From NCBI RefSeq assembly GCF_030064895.1, contig NZ_JASJEB010000063.1:1-63144 (forward strand): a stretch of 63,144 nt of DNA. Reading direction: 5' to 3'. The DNA comes from Crocosphaera sp. GTDB lineage: Bacteria; Cyanobacteriota; Cyanobacteriia; Cyanobacteriales; Microcystaceae. Below the pieces are notes generated by a model. The model did no database searches. It saw only the letters and a program-made list of their open reading frames with translations, and was not told the origin of the DNA. This document shows, piece by piece, positions 9,198 through 17,287 of this stretch (position 1 is its first letter; every line of letters starts with the position of its first letter). Position numbers and translations under genes: made by a program.

Positions 9198-10295
9198 TTA
9201 GGCAGAAAGAAGTTTTAAAATAGTCTCAGGAATTTGCTCCATTTTTGTTCCTAAAGCTAATTGATAACAGGGAACTTTTTGAACTAATTTAGACATAAAA
9301 TTTAAAGCATTTTGGTTAGCTCCTGGTAACTGGAAAATGGTACTAATAGAAAGAGCAATTAAAGCTTTCCCTGCCGAAATAGGTATAAGGTGAGTGTCTG
9401 GTTTTCCCGTTACATAGGGAATTAAAATTGCTTTTAAAGGAAACTCATTAATCACTTTTTCAGGAAAATGTTCATGAACAAATAATAAAGCTTTTTCCGT
9501 ATCTAAGCGATCGCTATTACGAATTTTAGAGGCTAATTGAGGAAATCTCACTAAATCTTCTTTTCCTTTTAATTTAGCAGTATTATATAAACTGTAAACA
9601 TGAGGCTGAGGATTTAGCTGTACCAGGGAATAATCGTCACTAGCGTAGGATAAACCAGAATTTAAGCAGGTTAAAGCCGTTGTCGATTTTCCACTTCCCC
9701 CTTTTCCTGCCATTAATACCCCACCTTCTTTGGTTCCTACTGCACCTGCGTGAACGTATTGTAACTGACGCTGACTTAGCCACCAATGAAGAATAACCCT
9801 CAAACTAGCCCCCATTTCATAATAAGGAGTCTCTTGAGCATCTTCTACCCAATAATAAGCCACATTTTGGGCTAAATCGAGAACACTTAAACGATTAGGA
9901 TAGGGATAAAAAGCTGTTTTGAGGAAATCACCGCTATAATTATCTATTTCACCCCGTTTATCCTCATATTTCCACCATTTACTACCCAAAAGTGTGACTA
10001 AACTAGATAAAAGTAAGGGTAGAGAAGTGTCAGTGGAAATGCTATCCCATAAATGAATGGTTAAATCAGGATTTTGGGTTTCCTCCGTCATTAAATGGGC
10101 AATAGAGGGCTTTACAAAAGGAATCAGGACATTTCCAGCAAATTTTAAGCAGATTTTATATTGTCCAATTTCTATGTAGCAGGAGTGACTTCCTGATACT
10201 GCTTGTTCGGCCCTTTGAAACCCTTGGGATACTAGATTTAAGTATGCTAAACGATCCTTGTTATCAGTTGTCAAATTTACTTCACGCTGAATCAT
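9198..10295 (-). CDS. HPr kinase-like protein, copy 1
   Basis: A 365-residue protein whose C-terminal half resembles the HPr kinase/phosphorylase fold. It has YVHAGAVG, the P-loop G-K-G-G-S-G-K-S-T, then YASDDYSLVQL with the Asp pair expected to bind magnesium. Such proteins are serine kinases; in paeninodin-type lasso-peptide clusters a smaller relative phosphorylates the peptide's C-terminal Ser, and in HPr-rel systems they accompany PqqD-like proteins. The N-terminal half (ICLKFAGNVLIPFVKPSIAHL) is shared with copy 2 at 12898. It heads the minus-strand group with the methyltransferase, GT32 and sulfotransferase. Substrate and reaction are inferred, not shown. Confidence 0.75.
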   Translation of the reverse strand: MIQREVNLTTDNKDRLAYLNLVSQGFQRAEQAVSGSHSCYIEIGQYKICLKFAGNVLIPFVKPSIAHLMTEETQNPDLTIHLWDSISTDTSLPLLLSSLVTLLGSKWWKYEDKRGEIDNYSGDFLKTAFYPYPNRLSVLDLAQNVAYYWVEDAQETPYYEMGASLRVILHWWLSQRQLQYVHAGAVGTKEGGVLMAGKGGSGKSTTALTCLNSGLSYASDDYSLVQLNPQPHVYSLYNTAKLKGKEDLVRFPQLASKIRNSDRLDTEKALLFVHEHFPEKVINEFPLKAILIPYVTGKPDTHLIPISAGKALIALSISTIFQLPGANQNALNFMSKLVQKVPCYQLALGTKMEQIPETILKLLSA

Positions 10296-10485
10296 CGAAA
10301 AAAATGGGTTTGAAACCCCGTATTAGAATGACGGCTTTACATTTCAGTGGCTTTAGGTTTCACATTTGAGATAGCCACTAAAACCTCAAATTGTGAGTGA
10401 AACTCCCAGCATAGAATCTATTTTAGTTGTGCGCCAAAGTGTAAAAACTGCTATAGTTTAGACGGGAGTATTTTATAATATCATA

Positions 10486-11394
10486 ATGCGGTCATTTTTC
10501 AATAATTTCACTCAAATTTTCCGTAGTGATTTGGAACCTAAATCACCAGAATTTAAACAGTTATTTCCTAAAAATGTAAAGATTGAGAGGGTCGCTCAAG
10601 GATTTGAATTTACCGAAGGTCCCATTTGGTTAAAGGAAGAAAGCTGTTTACTATTTAGTGACATTCCAGCCAATAAAATTTATCAGTTAACTACCGATGG
10701 TAAGGTGAAGATTTTTAGAGAGCCTAGCAATAAATCCAACGGTTTAACGAGAGATCTTCAAGGAAGATTAATTGCCTGTGAACATGAAACAAGAAGAGTA
10801 ACTAGAACCGAAACCGATGGCTCGATTACTATCATAGCGAATCAATTTGAAGGTAAAAAATTGAATAGTCCTAATGACGTTGTTGTGCGTAGTGATGGTT
10901 TGATTTACTTTACTGATCCTCCCTACGGTATTTCATTAGAACAACAAGAACAACCACATCAAGGAGTGTATTGCTGGTCTCCTAATACTAATAATATAAC
11001 TTTGGTAGCAAAAGATTTTCAACGACCCAATGGTTTAGCCTTTTCAAAAGATGAAAGTTTACTATATATTGATGATTCAGAATGCCATCATTTACGAGTT
11101 TTTCGGGTAGAAGAAAACGGTTTATTAAGTGAGCATAAAACTGCCTATAATTTGAAAATAAATCAGCCCGGCTGTCCAGATGGCATGAAAGTTGATCAAG
11201 AAGATAATATATATTGTACTGGTGCAGGAGGGATTTGGGTGTTTAATGCTCAAGGGGATCATTTAGGATGGATTAAGCTACCAGAAATACCAGCTAATTG
11301 TGCTTGGGGAGATGCTGATTGGCAAAGTTTATATATTACGGCTCGTACCTCGGTTTACAAAATACGAGTTAATATACCAGGAATTAGTCTATGA
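10486..11394 (+). CDS. SMP-30/gluconolactonase-like protein
   Basis: A 302-residue six-bladed propeller protein of the SMP-30/gluconolactonase/LRE family. It has GFEFTEGPIW (metal-binding Glu), KSNGL, a SPNDVVVRSDGLIYFTDPPYG block, RPNGLAFS and PGCPDGMKVD. These supply the metal-ligand Glu, Asn and Asp residues. Enzymes of this family hydrolyse sugar-acid lactones. It converges with the uronate-dehydrogenase-like gene at 11384 with an 11-base tail overlap. A lactonase next to a uronate dehydrogenase would complete oxidation of a uronic acid to the aldaric acid. It has no signal peptide and so is cytoplasmic. Confidence 0.8.
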   Translation: MRSFFNNFTQIFRSDLEPKSPEFKQLFPKNVKIERVAQGFEFTEGPIWLKEESCLLFSDIPANKIYQLTTDGKVKIFREPSNKSNGLTRDLQGRLIACEHETRRVTRTETDGSITIIANQFEGKKLNSPNDVVVRSDGLIYFTDPPYGISLEQQEQPHQGVYCWSPNTNNITLVAKDFQRPNGLAFSKDESLLYIDDSECHHLRVFRVEENGLLSEHKTAYNLKINQPGCPDGMKVDQEDNIYCTGAGGIWVFNAQGDHLGWIKLPEIPANCAWGDADWQSLYITARTSVYKIRVNIPGISL

Positions 11395-12280
11395 ATTTAA
11401 CAGAAAGCTTAATTGCGTTAATAAACTTTTTGATTGATTTTTTGTAATCTTTTGTAAGATTTAAAAGCTTTTTTGCTGGAATTATAAATTGATTCATAAA
11501 AAAGCGAGAAGCAGCAGAAGGTATTTTTACAGACTCAGGATCAAGGTTCAGTCTAATTAAATGTTGTCGAACTGTTTCTCTTAGATTATCTTGAGGATAA
11601 AAACCCAATATTTTTCGAGTTAATCTCAAATTATAGTAATCTTTTGCGCCTTGAGAGAATCCATTAACAACAGCAAAACTGATATCTTCCACTGAAACAC
11701 AAGCCTGAAATAATCTTTTACAGTCTTCAACACTAATTAATGCTTGAGAACCTCGTTCAATCTGTTCTGAGTTAGTAGGGATTCTAGGATACCATCCTAA
11801 ACGGATACAAATAACAGAAATATTGTGGTTAGTGGCATATACTTGACCTAAATTTTCTCCGTAGAGTTTACTTACTGCATAATGAGTCTTTGGCCAATTA
11901 TGAAACTTAGGATGTAAAGGTTGAGAAGGTTTTTTAAGTCCCTTGTCATATCCTCCATAAGTCATCATTGAACTGGCAAAAATGATCTTTTTAATATTTT
12001 TACTTTTAGCTACTTCAAAAATATTTAAAGTTCCTTGAATATTATTTTTTAAGATTACCATAGGATGATCTTCTTGAGGAATCGCTGCTAAATGAATTAA
12101 GATATCCGCAGGTGGTAATTTTTGCTTAAGCATTTGCTCATCAGAAATGTCGATAATTTCCACAGGAAACCGAGGATGAGGCTGTTGATCGAACAAAATC
12201 AGTTGATACTTTTCTCTCAAAACCTCCACTACTGCTTCTCCTACCGTCCCTGAAGCACCAGTAATAATAATTTTTTTCAT
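11384..12280 (-). CDS. NAD-dependent epimerase/dehydratase, uronate dehydrogenase-like
   Basis: An extended short-chain dehydrogenase of 298 residues from the ATG at 12280, which puts MKKIIITGASGTVGEAVV at the N-terminus; a longer start at 12307 is possible. The Rossmann GASGTVG loop, the YAVSK pair (catalytic Tyr and Lys) and IRLGWYPRIPT are present. The pattern RLFQACVSVEDISFAVVNG...LGFYPQD is closer to bacterial uronate dehydrogenases than to UDP-glucose epimerases. Uronate dehydrogenase oxidises glucuronate or galacturonate to an aldarolactone. It is divergent from the PqqD-like gene and converges with the lactonase. Substrate assignment is tentative. Confidence 0.6.
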   Translation of the reverse strand: MKKIIITGASGTVGEAVVEVLREKYQLILFDQQPHPRFPVEIIDISDEQMLKQKLPPADILIHLAAIPQEDHPMVILKNNIQGTLNIFEVAKSKNIKKIIFASSMMTYGGYDKGLKKPSQPLHPKFHNWPKTHYAVSKLYGENLGQVYATNHNISVICIRLGWYPRIPTNSEQIERGSQALISVEDCKRLFQACVSVEDISFAVVNGFSQGAKDYYNLRLTRKILGFYPQDNLRETVRQHLIRLNLDPESVKIPSAASRFFMNQFIIPAKKLLNLTKDYKKSIKKFINAIKLSVKFID

Positions 12281-12361
12281 TTTTTGGTTCAGTGCCAAAT
12301 TGTACAAACCATGCTATCATTTAACGTCTACTTAAGCAAAAATTAATATACAGGAGTAAAA

Positions 12362-12808
12362 ATGTCAGAACGCTATCAAATCAATAGTCCTAATGTTGTC
12401 CATGAAACGTTAGATGGAGAGGTCGTTATCATCCATCTTGAACAGGGGACTTACTATAGTTTTTTAAAGAGTGGTATTGATATTTGGAGTGGTATTGAAA
12501 GAGAGCTTTCTGTTGATCAACTAACAGAAGAACTTTGCCAGAAATATGAAGGTGAGTCTTCAACCATTCGGTTAGCAATTGAGCAATTTCTTACTCGTCT
12601 TAAAGAAGAAGATTTGATCACGGTTAGTAATCTAAAAACATTAAAAGAAACTACCACTCTAGAACAAGCAAAAAGCAACGAAAAAACCATTTTTGAAGAA
12701 CCACTTTTAGAAGTGTATACTGATATGCAAGACTTGTTATTATTAGATCCAATTCATGAAGTAAGCGACGAAGGTTGGCCAAATGCTAAAATGGATGATG
12801 TTGCTTAA
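12362..12808 (+). CDS. PqqD-like RRE protein with leader-like C-terminal tail
   Basis: A 148-residue protein. Residues 1-90 match the PqqD/RRE winged-helix fold (HETLDGEVVIIHLEQGTYYSF, then IWSGIERELS and a helical end). RREs bind RiPP leader peptides. After a polar linker (91-109) a tail begins. F111-x-x-P114-x-L116-x-x-Y119 is followed by TDMQDLLLLDPIHEV and G138-W-P140. The first part matches the Y-x2-P-x-L-x2-Y-G leader motif bound by lasso-peptide B1 (RRE) proteins, except that the final Gly is Thr. The tail could be a substrate fused to its own recognition domain, or a docking segment. A strong AGGAG lies 5 bases before the ATG, and a terminator follows the stop. The next genes are an HPr-kinase-like protein and an ABC exporter. 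Confidence 0.75.
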   Translation: MSERYQINSPNVVHETLDGEVVIIHLEQGTYYSFLKSGIDIWSGIERELSVDQLTEELCQKYEGESSTIRLAIEQFLTRLKEEDLITVSNLKTLKETTTLEQAKSNEKTIFEEPLLEVYTDMQDLLLLDPIHEVSDEGWPNAKMDDVA

Positions 12809-12830
12809 TTATTAATAGTAATTTGAGTCG

Positions 12831-12858
12831 AAAGGCTTGAGTAAGTCAAGCCTTTTTA
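12831..12858 (+). terminator. Rho-independent terminator after the PqqD-like gene
   Basis: A perfect 10-base stem (AAAGGCTTGA, loop GTAAG, TCAAGCCTTT) is followed by T residues. It lies 23 bases past the stop of the PqqD-like gene and 40 bases before the HPr-kinase-like gene. If read through only partly, it would make the small PqqD-like product more abundant than the kinase and exporter. Confidence 0.7.
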
Positions 12859-12897
12859 CAAAGATAAGAAATTTTTTTCAAACATCATCCTCTGTTC

Positions 12898-13995
12898 ATG
12901 TCACTAACTAATATCACCTCTTTAGAAGAAGATCGGGTTAATTATTTTAAACTGGTCTATGGTGTTTTTTTACAGGCTATATCAAAGACGAAACTGATTA
13001 AATATTATATTCAATTTGATTGTTTTGTTATTTGCCTCCAATTTGCAGGAGATAGATTATTTCAGCAAATGACCCCTGCATTTGCCCATTTAAAAACTAA
13101 ATCTGTGAGTCATCCCCACTTTACAATATGTCTATGGGATGATGTAAGTACAGCAACAACTTTACCTATTTTAATTAGGGATCTTTTAGAACTACTTCAT
13201 CAAAAAACATGGGATTTCGTTGCCCCAAGAGGTGAAATTAGGAACTACCACGATGAGCGAATTTACAGTGGAATTCATTTTAATCCTGATAATTTAAACT
13301 TACTAGATCAACAAGAAAGTTTAGGACTTTTTTGGATAGAAGATGCTAATAAGTTACCTTATTATGAACAAGGATCTCCCCTGAGAATGCTCTTAGCATG
13401 GTGGCTGCAAAAACATCGTTATCAATATGTTCATGCAGGGGCTATTGGCAAAAATGAGCAAGGTATTTTAATGCTAGGAAAAGGAGGAAGTGGTAAATCA
13501 ACCACTACCTTATCTTGTTTGCAAGACTCTTTTTCTTATGCAAGTGATGATTACTGTGCTGTTAGCTTAGAGCCTATCCCCACGGTTCATAGTTTATATA
13601 ATACTGCTAAATTAAGACAATTAGAAGAGCTACAAAAATTCTATAAACTGCACAATAAATCCAACCTTTTAGACATTATAGAAGCTGAAAAATCTGTTGT
13701 TTTTTTATCTAATTTATTTGCTGAAAAAATAGTAAAAAAATTTACTTTAAAAGCAACTCTTCTCCTATCTATTAGTCATCACCAAAATGCTAAACTGCAA
13801 AAAATTAGTCCAGCTAAAGCTTTGAAAAATTTTGCACCTTCTAGTATTTTACAAGTTCCCTATGCTAATCAAGATTCACTCACTTTGTTATCTAAATTAC
13901 TGAAGAAAATACCCTGTTATGAATTAGAATTGAGCCAAGATTTTCAAGAAAATGTTAAACTGATTGACCAATTATTTAATGACGAAATATCATGA
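12898..13995 (+). CDS. HPr kinase-like protein, copy 2
   Basis: A 365-residue paralog of the gene at 9198, the same length and alignable throughout. It has YVHAGAIG, the P-loop G-K-G-G-S-G-K-S-T-T, YASDDYCAVSLEP and HSLYNTAKLR. The family phosphorylates serine (HPr kinase) or, in related lasso-peptide clusters, the peptide product. Its position directly after the PqqD-like gene and with a 4-base overlap (ATGA) to the ABC exporter argues that its substrate is handled by those two proteins. I see no clear ribosome-binding site ahead of the ATG, so its translation may depend on an upstream or internal signal. Confidence 0.75.
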   Translation: MSLTNITSLEEDRVNYFKLVYGVFLQAISKTKLIKYYIQFDCFVICLQFAGDRLFQQMTPAFAHLKTKSVSHPHFTICLWDDVSTATTLPILIRDLLELLHQKTWDFVAPRGEIRNYHDERIYSGIHFNPDNLNLLDQQESLGLFWIEDANKLPYYEQGSPLRMLLAWWLQKHRYQYVHAGAIGKNEQGILMLGKGGSGKSTTTLSCLQDSFSYASDDYCAVSLEPIPTVHSLYNTAKLRQLEELQKFYKLHNKSNLLDIIEAEKSVVFLSNLFAEKIVKKFTLKATLLLSISHHQNAKLQKISPAKALKNFAPSSILQVPYANQDSLTLLSKLLKKIPCYELELSQDFQENVKLIDQLFNDEIS

Positions 13996-15818
13996 ATGCC
14001 TCCCAAGTTAATACGATTTTTAACTATTTAAGAGAAACATTACACTTAGGAAAAGCTTTAGGGCTAATCTGGAAAAGTTCACCACGTTGGACTCTCGCTC
14101 GGGGCTTACTGATTTTTGTACAAGAGGGTTTACCTTTAATTGTTATTTATCTCAACAAAATCTTGATAGATGTCATTAGTAAACAAATAAAAACTGGACA
14201 AGAAAACATCGATTATCAGTCTTTCTTAACACCTATTATTGCTATTATATTTGTTTCTTTATTAATCACTTTATTTAACTCTTTAGGGAATATAATCAAA
14301 AAATTTCAATCTAAGTTAGTAATTGAATATGTTAATGATATTTTACACTCAAAAGCGATAGAAATGGATCTGGAATATTACGAAGATCCAGAATATTATA
14401 ATATGTTAGCCCGCGCCACCAAACAATCAGCCTCTCGTTGTAATAGTTTAATTGAGCGTTTAGTTGAATCAAGTCGAAATTTATTAGGTTTAACTACCAT
14501 TGGTGGAATACTTGTCCTTTTTGATTGGCGACTTCCTTTGCTCATTCTAATTACAGTAATTCCCCGAATCTATATCCGCTTTAAAATGACAAAAAAGGTT
14601 TATGAGTGGGAGCAAAAACGAACAGGTACTCAAAGATTAGCTAACTACTATGGTAGATTAATGACTAATGATAGTTATGTGAAAGAAATTCGTATTTTTG
14701 ATTTAGGTCATTTGTTCAAAGAACGATTCTTAAAATTAAAAAAACGTCTGATTAGAGAAGAACTTAATATTAGTTTAGAATGGGCTAAAATTAATGTTTT
14801 TACTGAAAGTGTTTCAGTTTTAGTAATTTGGGGAGTTTATGGTTTTATTGCTTATCAAGCGTTTCAAGGAAAACTAACATTGGGAGATTTGGTGATGTAT
14901 CATCAATTTTTCCAGAGAGCTTATGGTTCACTTTGGAAAATTTTTGGCAGTTTAAGCGGATTATATGAGGATAATTTATACTTAAATAATTTTTATGAAT
15001 TCCTCTCTCTTCAGCCTAAAATGAAAGAACCTCTTAATCCTTGTCAAATTCCCAAGCAAATACAAAAAGGCTTTAACTTTCACAATGTATCTTTTCAGTA
15101 TCCCCATAGTTATCGGTCTGCTCTTAAAGAGATTAACTTACAAATTCGTCCGGGGGAAGTGATTGCTTTAGTCGGAGAAAATGGTTCAGGAAAAACCACT
15201 TTAATTAAATTACTTTGTCGTCTCTATGACCCAACTAAAGGAAAAATTACCTTGGATGGAGTTGATTTAAAGGATTTTTCTGTGAGAGAATTACGTCGTC
15301 AATTTAGCGTCATCTTTCAAGATTATGTCAAATACCACCTCAGTGTTAAGGAAAATATTTGGTTTGGTAACATTGACTATTCTCTTGATAATCCTAAAAT
15401 TAATGAAGTTGCCCGTTATTCAGGAATTGATGAAGTGATTCAAAAATTTCCTCAAAAATATGAAACAATCTTGGGTAAACAATTACAAAAAGGAGAAGAA
15501 TTAAGTATTGGACAATGGCAAAAATTAGTGATTGCAAGAGCTTGTCTTAGAGATTCACAACTGATTATTTTAGATGAACCTACCAGTGCTTTAGACCCTA
15601 AAGCAGAAGCTCAAATATTTCAAAAATTTCGTGAACTTTTACAAGGACGTTCTGCTATTTTGATTACTCATCGATTATCAACGGTGAAGATGGCAGATTA
15701 TATTTATGTTTTAAAAGACGGTAATTTAATAGAAGAAGGAACCCATAAAAGTTTAATAGCTGATTCTGGTTATTATGCTCATCTTTTTGAAACTCAAGCC
15801 AAAAATTATCGGGAATAA
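13992..15818 (+). CDS. ABC exporter, fused membrane and ATPase domains
   Basis: A 608-residue half-transporter of the type I exporter class. The N-terminal domain (about 1-340) has several hydrophobic segments (around residues 25-50, 75-95, 160-195 and 270-300). The ATPase domain has Walker A GENGSGKTT near residue 393, Q-loop VIFQDY, signature LSIGQWQK near 505, Walker B LIILDEPTSALD and the H-loop ITHRLST. It would act as a homodimer in the inner membrane. There is no C39 peptidase domain, so it does not itself cleave a double-glycine leader. In lasso and HPr-rel clusters the same type of transporter exports the product. It overlaps the upstream kinase-like gene by 4 bases. Confidence 0.85.
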   Translation: MNASQVNTIFNYLRETLHLGKALGLIWKSSPRWTLARGLLIFVQEGLPLIVIYLNKILIDVISKQIKTGQENIDYQSFLTPIIAIIFVSLLITLFNSLGNIIKKFQSKLVIEYVNDILHSKAIEMDLEYYEDPEYYNMLARATKQSASRCNSLIERLVESSRNLLGLTTIGGILVLFDWRLPLLILITVIPRIYIRFKMTKKVYEWEQKRTGTQRLANYYGRLMTNDSYVKEIRIFDLGHLFKERFLKLKKRLIREELNISLEWAKINVFTESVSVLVIWGVYGFIAYQAFQGKLTLGDLVMYHQFFQRAYGSLWKIFGSLSGLYEDNLYLNNFYEFLSLQPKMKEPLNPCQIPKQIQKGFNFHNVSFQYPHSYRSALKEINLQIRPGEVIALVGENGSGKTTLIKLLCRLYDPTKGKITLDGVDLKDFSVRELRRQFSVIFQDYVKYHLSVKENIWFGNIDYSLDNPKINEVARYSGIDEVIQKFPQKYETILGKQLQKGEELSIGQWQKLVIARACLRDSQLIILDEPTSALDPKAEAQIFQKFRELLQGRSAILITHRLSTVKMADYIYVLKDGNLIEEGTHKSLIADSGYYAHLFETQAKNYRE

Positions 15819-15866
15819 TTATAATGAATCTCCCGTTTTCCAAACGGGAGAGCAACACAGTTTTGA

Positions 15867-15980
15867 TTAACGAACCACAAGGATTAAAGTAGCAATCAAT
15901 AAAGCAACTGAGGCAGCCGGAACCATTAAAATTACTTTTCGATAGACAGAAGCACTACTGTCTATTATAGCACTACGCAT
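15867..15980 (-). CDS. Possible 37-residue single-helix membrane peptide
   Basis: An ATG frame too short for usual gene calling encodes MRSAIIDSSASVYRKV followed by a hydrophobic run (VPAASVALLIATLILVV) and a terminal Arg. The layout, a short polar N-terminus and one membrane helix, is like small photosystem or regulatory peptides, but I do not recognise it. No good ribosome-binding site precedes the ATG, and the frame is open further upstream, so it could be the tail of a decayed gene. Confidence 0.3.
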   Translation of the reverse strand: MRSAIIDSSASVYRKVILMVPAASVALLIATLILVVR

Positions 15981-16207
15981 TTTAGTTAGGACATTGATAA
16001 ACCTTAAAATCCTTTTCTGGCCTACTTTTGCCTTTTGCCTTTTGCCTTTTGACTTTCGCGTAGCGGTATAGCACTACGAGCAGTACCATCAGGCATTAAA
16101 ACTATTTTTCAATACTACGCAGGTTTTACTGCTAAATATTCCTTATATGGGGGAATCCATCCCCCCATACTCCCTGGGTACAGTTTTCGACGATAACTGG
16201 TCACTGT
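15981..16207. other. Intergenic region with simple repeats
   Basis: No gene is seen. It holds tandem TTTTGCC units near 16026-16048, a palindromic GCGTAGCGGTATAGCACTACG stretch (about 16059-16079) and an imperfect inverted repeat ATGGGGG...CCCCCCAT near 16146-16168. It separates the exporter operon from the next minus-strand gene. Confidence 0.5.
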
Positions 16208-16402
16208 TCACTGTTCTATCACTTCAAACTCTACCTCTTCAAGAGACAATAAAATTGATTCAGGACGATAATTCAACGGATTTTGCTCTAATCTGACCAA
16301 CCACCGTCCTTTCTTTTCTTTTGCTTCGATAAGTCCTTCAAAACCTCTAGCATAGTCAGGGTAAATAATACGCACGACCATTCCAATGCAGATGGTAACC
16401 AT
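16208..16402 (-). CDS. Small conserved-type protein, possibly SH3/KOW-like
   Basis: A 64-residue protein from the ATG at 16402. GGAGA lies six bases upstream of that ATG and inside the first codons of the alternative start at 16414, which supports the inner start. The pattern GMVVRIIYPDYARGFEGLIEA...GRWLVRLE and an acidic end (SLEEVEFEVIEQ) suggest a small beta-barrel of SH3/KOW type, similar in outline to NdhS. I do not claim that identity. It is soluble, with function unknown. Confidence 0.6.
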   Translation of the reverse strand: MVTICIGMVVRIIYPDYARGFEGLIEAKEKKGRWLVRLEQNPLNYRPESILLSLEEVEFEVIEQ

Positions 16403-16578
16403 ATTTTTCTCCATAATATAAAAACGTCAAGTTAAGATTAACTTTAAGTTAAGTCTAAATTAAAAAAAGATATTGTACAACAAAATTATTGATAAAGTTT
16501 ATCAAAAAAACGGACAGTTATGCACAATTGACTACCAAGGGTATAATTTGTCAAGAATTCGTAATCAAAATTATTTTT

Positions 16579-17271
16579 ATGTTGATCTCAAACAAGTATA
16601 AATTTATTTTTATCCATATTCACAAAACCGGGGGAACCAGTATAAAATCTGCTCTGCGATCGCGGATACCTCTTACCGATGTTTTAATAAGTCACCTTTT
16701 TTCTGGTAATACTAGAGCTAAAGATGTCGTGTATAATTATCAATTAATGCAAAAAAGTTATAATGTCAAAAAAACACATTCTTTTCAAGCTGTAAATAAA
16801 TTACAAGAAAAAGTTAAGAGTAATTTCTTCTCCCGTCCTTTTTCTCTAGATAACTATTTTAAATTTGCTTTTGTCCGTAATCCTTGGACTCATCAAGCGT
16901 CACTTTATCATCATATTCTTAGGGATACTAAGCATTTTCAACATGAAGCAGTTAGCAAAGCAGGCAATTTTGAAAACTATATTGACTGGTTAGTTCATGA
17001 CTCAAATCAGACTCAACAAAAGGAGTTTATCACTGATTATAATGGTGAAGTAATTATTGATTTTGTTGGTCGTTTTGAGAACATAGAAGTTGATTTTCAG
17101 ACTATTTGTAAAACCCTAAACTTAGATATAAAACTTCCTCATGTTAATCGCAATCCCCATGCTAAAAAAGATTATAGAGATTATTATACAAAAGAAACTC
17201 AGAAGATGTTGTATGATTATTTTCGAGAAGATATAGAATTTTTTGGCTATTCTTTCCCTGAAAAATCTTGA
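16579..17271 (+). CDS. Sulfotransferase family 2 protein, second copy
   Basis: A PAPS-dependent sulfotransferase of 230 residues from the ATG at 16579. The open frame runs 30 codons further upstream, but the inner start aligns with the paralog at 6965. The PAPS loop is H13-I-H-K-T-G-G-T-S21 and the 3'-phosphate motif is FAFVRNPWTHQASLY. The C-terminal FVGRFENIEVDFQTIC is shared with the paralog. It is likely to sulfate a sugar in the cytoplasm. In the mirror order it corresponds to 6965-7657 and lies on the opposite strand from it. Confidence 0.85.
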   Translation: MLISNKYKFIFIHIHKTGGTSIKSALRSRIPLTDVLISHLFSGNTRAKDVVYNYQLMQKSYNVKKTHSFQAVNKLQEKVKSNFFSRPFSLDNYFKFAFVRNPWTHQASLYHHILRDTKHFQHEAVSKAGNFENYIDWLVHDSNQTQQKEFITDYNGEVIIDFVGRFENIEVDFQTICKTLNLDIKLPHVNRNPHAKKDYRDYYTKETQKMLYDYFREDIEFFGYSFPEKS

Positions 17272-17287
17272 TTTTAATTATTATTTA

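Noticed and set aside
9198-15818. Canonical lasso-peptide cluster
   Set aside because: The RRE, HPr-type kinase and exporter fit, but no asparagine-synthetase-like cyclase, transglutaminase-type protease or separate precursor is present, so I only propose a related system.
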